Positions 6,691 through 11,730 of a stretch of DNA of 11,730 nucleotides are shown piece after piece. Each line of letters starts with the position of its first letter. Positions within the stretch are counted from its first letter, which is position 1. The notes under the pieces were generated by a model. That model did not search any database and was not told where the DNA came from. It saw only the letters and a list, made by a program, of their open reading frames with translations. The translations under genes and the position numbers were made by a program. This stretch comes from an uncultured Desulfomonile sp. Lineage in GTDB: Bacteria; Desulfobacterota; Desulfomonilia; Desulfomonilales; Desulfomonilaceae. The stretch is taken from positions 1 through 11,730 of the forward strand of contig CAINUH010000211.1 of assembly GCA_903853735.1 (NCBI GenBank), in the 5' to 3' direction.

Positions 6691-7218
6691 ATGTCCTTCG
6701 ATGCGGAAAAAGAGATAAGCAAACTGTGGCGCAATCTTCACAGCGCTCACGATGAAATCGGGAAAACCTACATGAGATGGCGTCAGGTGGCTCTGGAACT
6801 GGCAGGGCCCCAGGCGGATCCCCTGGATGTGAGCCTCAAGGCGGCAGAACGTATGGGCCTGGACATGGGCAAGAGCTGGCTTCCCCGCCTCAATTGGACC
6901 AAAGGCGAAGAGGCTTGGTTAATGGGTCTAGCCCAGAGTTACGCGGGGCAGTGGATCAACCAAGGCGCCATTGTCAAGCTTGAAAAGGGCGAAAAACCCT
7001 TCGAAGTCTTCATCAAGTGGGAAAGATGCCCTTGGCCTACCTATTCCAAGGAGTACGGCGTTCCCATGGAAGAAGATGTGCGCTGCTGCGACAGGATTCT
7101 GCAGTCAGTCCTGAAGGACGTGAACATATTTTTCAATGTGAATTACAACATCGAGACCTTGAAGGCGATTCCAAGGGGCCAGGGAATTTGCCTCAGAAGG
7201 CTCTATAAAGTCGGGTAA
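6691..7218 (+). CDS. Conserved-looking Cys-containing protein (175 aa), possibly ATC-hydrolase/V4R-like
   Basis: The gene starts 15 bases after the reductase stop and has AGGAGG seven bases before the ATG, so it is very likely cotranscribed. The protein is soluble, with an N-terminal helical half and a mixed alpha/beta C-terminal half. No signal peptide or membrane segment is seen. The C-terminal pattern is Cys113 in WERCPWP, Cys132-Cys133-Asp in RCCDRIL, then DVN, and IPRGQGIC with Cys167. It resembles the spacing in L-2-amino-thiazoline-4-carboxylate hydrolase-like (V4R-related) proteins, where C...C..D...N...G...C is common. That assignment is by eye and weak. Position suggests an accessory subunit or a small-molecule-binding partner of the reductase pathway. 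I do not claim an activity. Confidence 0.7.
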   Translation: MSFDAEKEISKLWRNLHSAHDEIGKTYMRWRQVALELAGPQADPLDVSLKAAERMGLDMGKSWLPRLNWTKGEEAWLMGLAQSYAGQWINQGAIVKLEKGEKPFEVFIKWERCPWPTYSKEYGVPMEEDVRCCDRILQSVLKDVNIFFNVNYNIETLKAIPRGQGICLRRLYKVG

Positions 7219-7238
7219 GCACGACAGGAGGGCATGAA

Positions 7239-7445
7239 ATGGCTGCTCAGATCGATCCTAATAAATGCACAATGTGTGGGGGGACAGTTCAACCCCTGTG
7301 TATCGAAGCCTGTCCGGATTCTGCGATCAGGGTCCAGGACAACCGAGTGGTGGTCACCGAGTTTATTTGTGAGGACTGCAACGAGTGCGGTTGCGTGTGC
7401 CCTGACAAGGCCATCTCGGTGCCGCTGGAGAAGGTGACCTTCTAA
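7239..7445 (+). CDS. 2[4Fe-4S] ferredoxin (68 aa) with atypical first cluster
   Basis: Two cluster-binding motifs are visible. The first is unusual, C10-x2-C13-x7-C21-x3-C25-P, with a GGTVQPL insertion where most have two residues. The second is C44-x2-C47-x2-C50-x3-C54-P with an extra Cys52 inside. An extended second-to-third cysteine gap is known in one cluster of Allochromatium-type low-potential ferredoxins. The start at ATG 7239 is chosen over the out-of-frame ATG 7234 because only this frame encodes the motifs, and GGAGGG lies upstream. It is a cytoplasmic electron carrier and, by position, a likely electron donor or acceptor for the adjacent reductase. Confidence 0.85.
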   Translation: MAAQIDPNKCTMCGGTVQPLCIEACPDSAIRVQDNRVVVTEFICEDCNECGCVCPDKAISVPLEKVTF

Positions 7446-7474
7446 GTGTTCAAGGCCCTTGGCTCTGGGTACAT

Positions 7475-7506
7475 GGCCATCAGGGAACGGGTGTTCCCGG
7501 ATGGCC
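7475..7506 (+). promoter_or_regulatory. Strong intercistronic hairpin
   Basis: The arms GGCCATCAGGGAAC (7475-7488) and GTTCCCGGATGGCC (7493-7506) pair at 13 of 14 positions around a GGGT loop. No T-run follows, so it is not an intrinsic terminator. It lies between the ferredoxin stop and the ribosome-binding site of the VOC gene. It could stabilise the upstream mRNA, mark a processing site or reduce read-through. Confidence 0.55.
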
Positions 7507-7532
7507 CAACGAGTGGGAACTAGGAGGCGACT

Positions 7533-7967
7533 ATGAAAGTGAACAAGCTGGACCATATTTGTATAGCGGTCAAGAACCTGGATGAGGCCCGCAAAGTATG
7601 GGAACCGCTTTTGGGAAAGGATAAGCCGGACGACGCCTATATAGATGAGCCGGAGAAGATCAGGGTGGCTCGTTACTGGGTGGGAGAGGTGGGCTTCGAA
7701 CTGATGGAATCCACTACACCCGACGGCGATGTGGCCAAGTTTGTTGAGAGGCGGGGTGAGGGCGTCATGCTCATCAGCTTCAATGTGAACAATACCCGTG
7801 AGGCAGTTAACGAGTTGCAGGGCAAGGGCTATCCCTTCATTCCCGACCATAGAGGAGAGATCGCCCGGCCCTTTCGTGACTGCGAGTTCGCTTTTGTGCA
7901 TCCAAAGAAGCTTAATGCGGTCTTGACCGAGTTGATTGATTACAAGTGGGAGGAACTGAAGAAGTAG
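7533..7967 (+). CDS. VOC-family protein, methylmalonyl-CoA-epimerase-like but lacking the HH motif
   Basis: The 144-aa protein has two beta-alpha-beta-beta-beta modules typical of glyoxalase/VOC proteins and closest in layout to methylmalonyl-CoA epimerase. It has LDHICIAVKNLDEA (His8 as first metal ligand), FELMES (Glu56 at the second ligand position), GEGVMLISFNVNN and FVHPK...LTELI (Glu133 as last ligand). In epimerases the third segment is normally GxHHIAF with a metal-binding His; here it reads Met79-Leu80. The metal site would therefore lack one ligand, so standard epimerase activity is doubtful. AGGAGG sits five bases before the ATG. In this context it may act on, or simply bind, an acyl-CoA intermediate of the pathway. 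Confidence 0.8.
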   Translation: MKVNKLDHICIAVKNLDEARKVWEPLLGKDKPDDAYIDEPEKIRVARYWVGEVGFELMESTTPDGDVAKFVERRGEGVMLISFNVNNTREAVNELQGKGYPFIPDHRGEIARPFRDCEFAFVHPKKLNAVLTELIDYKWEELKK

Positions 7968-8090
7968 CTTCCCGGGGTGGTCTGCTGCCCGTCCTCTTGC
8001 ACTGCATGCACGTAAATAGCAGCACTGGTCGGCTCTGCAAAGGCGGTACTTCTCAAGCTTATATCGTTGGTCAAAAATTCCGTCTGGTTT

Positions 8091-8162
8091 CCTGGGAGTG
8101 CAGGCATCTTGCCTGCCCACAACTGTTGTACCTTTTGCAGGCTGGAAGCCTGCGCTCCCAGG
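8091..8162. repeat. REP-like double-hairpin palindromic element
   Basis: The outer arms CCTGGGAGTGCAGGC (8091-8105) and GCCTGCGCTCCCAGG (8148-8162) are complementary at 14 of 15 positions. Each outer arm also forms its own small hairpin with an inner copy: GCAGGC-ATCTT-GCCTGC (8100-8116) and GCAGGC-TGGAA-GCCTGC (8137-8153). This GCAGGC/GGGAG architecture is that of dispersed intergenic palindromes, and I recall closely similar sequence in many environmental bacterial genomes. Translated, it yields the familiar spurious peptide SAGFQPA. It may be mobilised by a RAYT-type transposase elsewhere. It has no coding capacity itself. Confidence 0.65.
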
Positions 8163-8212
8163 GAGATTCATGCTTGAGAGTTGACAGCGAATCGGAAACT
8201 AATTTTGACACC

Positions 8213-8221
8213 TGCTATAAC
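8213..8221 (+). promoter_or_regulatory. Candidate extended -10 promoter for ferredoxin/HdrA genes
   Basis: TGCTATAAC matches an extended -10 (TGnTATAAT) at all but the last base. Two perfect TTGACA hexamers lie upstream (8181-8186 and 8205-8210), but neither is at the normal 16-18-base spacing. Such spacing is not needed for an extended -10 promoter. The site is about 70 bases before the second ferredoxin gene. Confidence 0.35.
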
Positions 8222-8291
8222 GCCCCAGGGAGCGGCAGACCACCCTTATCCCCACCCCCGGTCGGTAATGGCACCGGATTAGGCGGAGATA

Positions 8292-8501
8292 ATGGCCAAA
8301 CAATACCGCACCTATGAAGTTTACATGGTCTATGTGGATGAAGACAAGTGTGATGGGTGCAAAGAGTGCGACTACTACTGTCCGGTGAATGTCTTTGACG
8401 TTTTTCAGAAGGCCTATGCGGTGAGACCCCAGAACTGTCTTGGCTGCCGAACATGTGTGGCAGTGTGCAAATCAAAAGCTATAGTGATTACTGAAATATA
8501 A
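8292..8501 (+). CDS. 2[4Fe-4S] ferredoxin (69 aa)
   Basis: After a short N-terminal strand (YEVYMVYVDEDKC) the protein has two standard cluster motifs: C20-x2-C23-x2-C26-x3-C30-P and C49-x2-C52-x2-C55-x3-C59, the second followed by Lys rather than Pro. The length is normal for a bacterial-type ferredoxin. It differs from the other ferredoxin in this window in having no insertion in its first motif. The ATG is preceded by GGCGGAG. It lies 106 bases before the first HdrA-like gene, so it probably exchanges electrons with the HdrA pair. The 8502-8607 gap has a T-run after GGGGG (about 8569-8580) but no stable stem, so read-through is likely. Confidence 0.88.
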   Translation: MAKQYRTYEVYMVYVDEDKCDGCKECDYYCPVNVFDVFQKAYAVRPQNCLGCRTCVAVCKSKAIVITEI

Positions 8502-8607
8502 TACCGCTTGCCAACTACCTGGCGCCCCCTATTATGGACAGACTCCCTATGTTGGGTAGGCATAACTGCGGGGGAATTTTTTCTTTGGCCCTTAACGAGG
8601 TGCTGAC

Positions 8608-9954
8608 ATGAGTGAGCCCATTCTGATAATCGGTGCGGGCGTGGCGGGAATCAACTGTGCTCTGAACGTCGCGGACTATGGGGTAAAGGCCTATCTGGTT
8701 GACGATACACCCAGTATCGGAGGCATGATGGCCCGCCTGGATAAGACTTTCCCCACCAATGACTGCTCTATTTGTATAGAAGCCCCTCAAATGTACAAAG
8801 TGGATAATCATCCCAACATTGAAATCCTCACAAACACAGAGCTGAGAAGGGTCAAGAAGACTAATGACTCCTTTCAGGTCAGGCTGGTGAAAAAGGCTCG
8901 CTTTGTCGATGAGGAGAAATGCACGGGCTGCGGCGCTTGTATAGAGGCCTGCCCGGTCACCCTGCCTGACGAGATGGATGGCAAAGTCGGCGGCAAGCGC
9001 AAGCTTATCTACATGCCATTTCCTCAGGCGGTACCAAATGTGGTGGTCCTGGATCCCGAGTGCCGTTACGGCAAGAAGCGATCAGACGGCTCATGCGTAG
9101 GCGGCTGCGTGGTGGATTGCGGCCAATGCCGCGAGTGTCCGATTGCCCTTTGCGTGAAAGCCTGTCTAAAGGAAGGAAAGGACGCCGTTCGGCTCTGGCA
9201 GGCCAACAAGAACATCGATCTGAAAGTGAAGAGCATCGTAGTGGCTACAGGTATCCGAGACTACAAACCTCCCCAGGGTCTTCACGGATACGGCCTGCAC
9301 GAAAACGTCATCACCAACTTGCAGTTCGAAAGATTGATGAACGCCGGCGGGCCTACCTCAGGGCATATCATTCGCCCCTCGGATGGCCGAGGCGCCAGGA
9401 ACATAGCCTGGTTTCAGTGCGCGGGCCGGGGTCTAAGCCAAGGAGTTCCCTACTGCTCCAAAGTGTGCTGCATGATAGCCACCAAGCAGACCATCATCAC
9501 CAAAGAGCACGACGCGGGAGTGCAGGCCGCCATATTTTTCAATGACCTCAAAGCTTACGGAAAAGGCTTTTGGGATTTCTACAAGAAAGCCAAGGAGAGT
9601 GGTGTCCGCTACGTCAAAGGCCGTCCCTACGATGTGCTGGAAAATCATGAAACTAAGAATCTATTGGTGCGCTACGAAGAACTGGAATCCGGCCTGCTCA
9701 AGGAAGAAGAGTTTGATCTTGTGGTACTGTCCACAGGTCTAGTTCCCAGTGAGCGGAACCAGCAGCTTGCCAAAGTGTTAAATATCGAATTAGACAGCCT
9801 GGGTTACTTCAAGGAGAAAGATCCCCTGACCGCGCCTCTTGAAACCAAGGTCGAGGGCATTTACCTGTGCGGTGGAGCCACTGGTCCCATTGACATTTCC
9901 GAATCAGTGGTCCAGGCCACCGCAGCAGGTATGAAAGCGGTCTCTGTCAAATAG
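8608..9954 (+). CDS. HdrA-like FAD/Fe-S protein, short form with inserted Cys-rich ferredoxin domain
   Basis: The 448-aa protein starts directly with the HdrA flavin domain: GAGVAG (residues 9-14), then SIGGMMARLDKTFPTNDCSIC with Cys53/Cys56. An inserted ferredoxin domain follows, with C105-x2-C108-x2-C111-x3-C115-P and an extra Cys-rich part (Cys152, 163, 167, 171, 174, 177, 182, 186). The flavin fold then resumes with VVATG, the HdrA motif PYCSKVCC (Cys283/287/288) and the closing CGGATGPIDISESV. It lacks both the N-terminal HdrA domain and the C-terminal ferredoxin domain. HdrA proteins hold the bifurcating FAD of heterodisulfide reductase and related complexes; QmoA is a similarly short relative. 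The ATG has GAGGTG upstream. Only 15 bases separate it from the next gene. It is likely cytoplasmic and a subunit of an electron-transfer complex. Confidence 0.85.
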   Translation: MSEPILIIGAGVAGINCALNVADYGVKAYLVDDTPSIGGMMARLDKTFPTNDCSICIEAPQMYKVDNHPNIEILTNTELRRVKKTNDSFQVRLVKKARFVDEEKCTGCGACIEACPVTLPDEMDGKVGGKRKLIYMPFPQAVPNVVVLDPECRYGKKRSDGSCVGGCVVDCGQCRECPIALCVKACLKEGKDAVRLWQANKNIDLKVKSIVVATGIRDYKPPQGLHGYGLHENVITNLQFERLMNAGGPTSGHIIRPSDGRGARNIAWFQCAGRGLSQGVPYCSKVCCMIATKQTIITKEHDAGVQAAIFFNDLKAYGKGFWDFYKKAKESGVRYVKGRPYDVLENHETKNLLVRYEELESGLLKEEEFDLVVLSTGLVPSERNQQLAKVLNIELDSLGYFKEKDPLTAPLETKVEGIYLCGGATGPIDISESVVQATAAGMKAVSVK

Positions 9955-9969
9955 GCGAGGATTATTTCA

Positions 9970-11727
9970 ATGGGTGAAGATATCCGTATAGGTGTTTTTA
10001 TTTGTGATTGCGGCTCGAACATCGCAGGCTTCGTGGACGTGCCCGCGCTGGTGGAGTACTCCAAGGCCATGCCCCACGTTGCTTTTGCTGATGAAGGCAA
10101 ATGGTCTTGTTCGGTGGATTATCTCTCCCGTCTTCAGAATTTCATTAAAGAGCATGAACTCAACCGAGTGGTGATAGCCTCCTGCACCCCGAGAACCCAT
10201 GAGTCGTTGTTCAAGAATTCAGTGAGAGAGGCTGGGCTCAACCCCTACCTCCTTGAGTTCGTAAGCATCAGGGAGCAGGTGTCCTGGGTACACATGGCCG
10301 ACCGGGAGCGGGCCACCCAAAAGGCCAAGGATCTCATCAAGATGGGGGTAGCCAAGGCTGCTCTGTTGGAGGAAGGCGAGGAGATAAGGCTGCCTGTCGG
10401 CAAGTCTTGCCTCGTTATCGGTGGCGGGATCGCAGGCATGAGTACCGCCCTCGCGGTTGCAAATCAAGGCTTCTCGGCCGTAATAGTGGAAAAGGAACCG
10501 CAGTTGGGAGGCCTGTTGAACCAGGTGTTCGTGATCTCCCATGAGCACGGCAAAATGCCCACTGCAAGCATACGAAAAGACAAGATCGAACAAGTTTTGT
10601 CCAATCCCAACATAACGGTATTCATCGATACACTGATCGAAGAAGTTGCCGGGTACATTGGAAACTACAAGGTCAGGCTCAAGAAAAGGGGAGAAGACGA
10701 TGTCATGGGCCAGACATTGGACATCTCTACCATTGTCGTGGCCACGGGTATGAAAGAGGTCGAGCCCACCAATCAGTTTGAATATGGAAATGATCCCCGT
10801 GTGATCACCCAACTGCAACTGGAGAGGCTTCTTGCTGAACAGGCAGTGGGAAACTTCAAAGACGTTGTCATCATTAATTGCGTTAATTCCAAGAACGAAG
10901 TCAGATGTTGTTGCAACCTGGGCTGCCACGTGGCGGTCAAAAACGCCTACGCCCTGAAAAAGATCAGCAAGGATTGCCGAGTTCATATCCTTTACCGTGA
11001 TCTCAGTCTGGTCAGGGAGGAGCATTTCCATCTGGATGCAGCCAAGGAGGCGGGCGTCAAGTTCATCAGGTTCCCGGACGACCGGTACCCCGAGGTGATA
11101 AGAGAAAACGGCTCTCTGAAGGTCCAGGTTCGCGACATCCTGCTGGGTCGAGATTTTACACTGCCGGCGGACCTCCTGGTAGTCACTACGGCCTTCCAGG
11201 GAGACCCCACGGTAGGAGACATCAAGGGTCATCTCAAGGTATCCGCGAACTCCGACGGTTTTTTCCAGGAGGCCCATGTGAAGTTGGGGCCCGTGGATTT
11301 CCCCGCGGACGGCCTCGGTTTGGCCGGGTGCGCCAAGTCGCCGAAAACCTTCAAGGAGAGTTGTGAGGAAGGCATAGCCGCTGCCATGCGCGTCTCGATC
11401 CCCATGAACCGGGGTTATATCGAAGCAGAAGGCATAGTGGCGGACATAGATCTAAGCCGGTGCAACAAATGCGGCCTCTGTCACAGAAAGTGTCCTTACA
11501 CGGCCATCCGGGTCTCAGAGGACAAGGAACCCACCGTGATAAAGGCCCTCTGCAAGGGGTGCGGACTGTGCGCTGCCGACTGCCCACAGGAGTGCATCAC
11601 CATTGTTCACTTCTCGGACGAGCAGATCATGGCCCAAGTGGAGGCAGCGCTGGAAGAGGAACCGGCAAAAAAGATCGTGGGTTTCGTGTGTCACTGGTGC
11701 GCCCTTGGCGGGGTGGACATGGCCTAA
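9970..11727 (+). CDS. HdrA-like FAD/Fe-S protein with C-terminal 2[4Fe-4S] domain and truncated MvhD domain
   Basis: The 585-aa protein has the modules its neighbour lacks. An HdrA N-terminal domain (RIGVFICDCGSNIAGFVDV; Cys12, Cys14, Cys47; Cys72 in SCTPR) comes first; its IREQ-C-SWVH motif has Val104 where most HdrA have Cys. A flavin domain follows (GGGIAG, 151-156, with VVATG and CCCNLGCH near 313-320) with no inserted ferredoxin. A C-terminal ferredoxin domain has C498/501/504/508 and C528/531/534/538. After the linker, KKIVGFVCHWCALGGVDMA matches the first residues of an MvhD [2Fe-2S] domain, but TAA at 11725 ends the frame there. The layout is that of QmoB or of an HdrA-MvhD fusion cut short. 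TTTCA spacing and GCGAGGA precede the ATG. It probably pairs with the short HdrA upstream. Confidence 0.85.
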   Translation: MGEDIRIGVFICDCGSNIAGFVDVPALVEYSKAMPHVAFADEGKWSCSVDYLSRLQNFIKEHELNRVVIASCTPRTHESLFKNSVREAGLNPYLLEFVSIREQVSWVHMADRERATQKAKDLIKMGVAKAALLEEGEEIRLPVGKSCLVIGGGIAGMSTALAVANQGFSAVIVEKEPQLGGLLNQVFVISHEHGKMPTASIRKDKIEQVLSNPNITVFIDTLIEEVAGYIGNYKVRLKKRGEDDVMGQTLDISTIVVATGMKEVEPTNQFEYGNDPRVITQLQLERLLAEQAVGNFKDVVIINCVNSKNEVRCCCNLGCHVAVKNAYALKKISKDCRVHILYRDLSLVREEHFHLDAAKEAGVKFIRFPDDRYPEVIRENGSLKVQVRDILLGRDFTLPADLLVVTTAFQGDPTVGDIKGHLKVSANSDGFFQEAHVKLGPVDFPADGLGLAGCAKSPKTFKESCEEGIAAAMRVSIPMNRGYIEAEGIVADIDLSRCNKCGLCHRKCPYTAIRVSEDKEPTVIKALCKGCGLCAADCPQECITIVHFSDEQIMAQVEAALEEEPAKKIVGFVCHWCALGGVDMA

Positions 11728-11730
11728 TCG

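Larger units (their letters stand above)
7968..8291. other. Intergenic region with REP-like element and promoter
   Basis: This 324-base gap interrupts otherwise tightly packed genes. It contains the double hairpin at 8091-8162 and a promoter-like sequence at 8213-8221. Open frames across it on either strand are artefacts of the repeat. No gene is seen. The gap probably divides the region into a reductase transcription unit and a ferredoxin/HdrA unit. Confidence 0.5.

Noticed and set aside
7203..8171. Minus-strand open frame (322 codons) beginning with a SAGFQPA-type peptide
   Set aside because: The N-terminus is the translation of the REP-like palindrome and the rest is antisense to the VOC and ferredoxin genes.
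8502..8607. Intrinsic terminator after the second ferredoxin
   Set aside because: The T-run near 8575 is preceded by GGGGG and no stable stem, so termination is not supported.
10219..11277. Minus-strand open frame (352 codons) opposite HdrA-2
   Set aside because: It is a shadow of a gene with clear HdrA motifs, with no ribosome-binding site or family resemblance.
11722..11727. Selenocysteine or pyrrolysine read-through at the end of HdrA-2
   Set aside because: The stop is TAA, which is not used for either amino acid, even though MvhD-like proteins in this group can contain selenocysteine.
1..11730. CRISPR arrays, tRNA or rRNA genes, transposases
   Set aside because: I found no regularly spaced direct repeats, no cloverleaf or conserved rRNA segment, and no transposase or integrase motifs in the window.

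Overview
The window looks like a chromosomal segment of an anaerobic bacterium, most likely a sulfate-reducing or syntrophic member of the Desulfobacterota (former Deltaproteobacteria). The basis is gene content: an SCP-x-type thiolase with a DUF35 partner, an FMN/4Fe-4S/FAD old-yellow-enzyme (OYE) reductase, two small 2[4Fe-4S] ferredoxins and two adjacent HdrA-like flavoproteins. All of these fit anaerobic acyl-CoA metabolism driven by low-potential electrons. The lineage is inferred; no rRNA or marker gene is present.

Layout. Bases 1-797 hold a possible gene end and a small exported protein on the minus strand (206-475). Every later gene is on the plus strand. A creatinase-like N-terminal domain of an M24 peptidase (798-1247) has no catalytic domain. 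A thiolase (1549-2727) overlaps a DUF35 Zn-ribbon/OB-fold protein (2724-3191) by ATGA. A roughly 650-base gene-poor spacer follows. A TetR regulator (3841-4455, TTG start) lies just behind a perfect 14-bp palindrome. The OYE-family reductase (4685-6675) is split by an apparent one-base frameshift near 5180. It is followed at short spacing by a 175-aa Cys-containing protein, a ferredoxin and a VOC/methylmalonyl-CoA-epimerase-like protein. A non-coding gap carrying a REP-like double hairpin and a possible promoter comes before a second ferredoxin, an HdrA-like protein of 448 aa and a second HdrA-like protein of 585 aa. The second one stops just inside what looks like an MvhD domain.

How the genes may work together (inference). 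Thiolase plus DUF35 resembles the BbsB/BbsA-type thiolases that cleave bulky beta-keto acyl-CoAs. The OYE-type enzyme resembles 2,4-dienoyl-CoA reductase and 2-naphthoyl-CoA-reductase-like enzymes. The ferredoxins and the HdrA pair could supply or bifurcate low-potential electrons. The locus could therefore be a TetR-controlled module for degrading an aromatic, alicyclic or polyunsaturated acyl-CoA. The two HdrA-like proteins have complementary Fe-S modules, as if one HdrA were divided between two chains; this is the most unusual structural feature.

Caveat. Three genes are interrupted or truncated (the M24 domain, the OYE enzyme and HdrA-2). Either the locus is decaying or the sequence contains indel errors; the sequence alone cannot decide.
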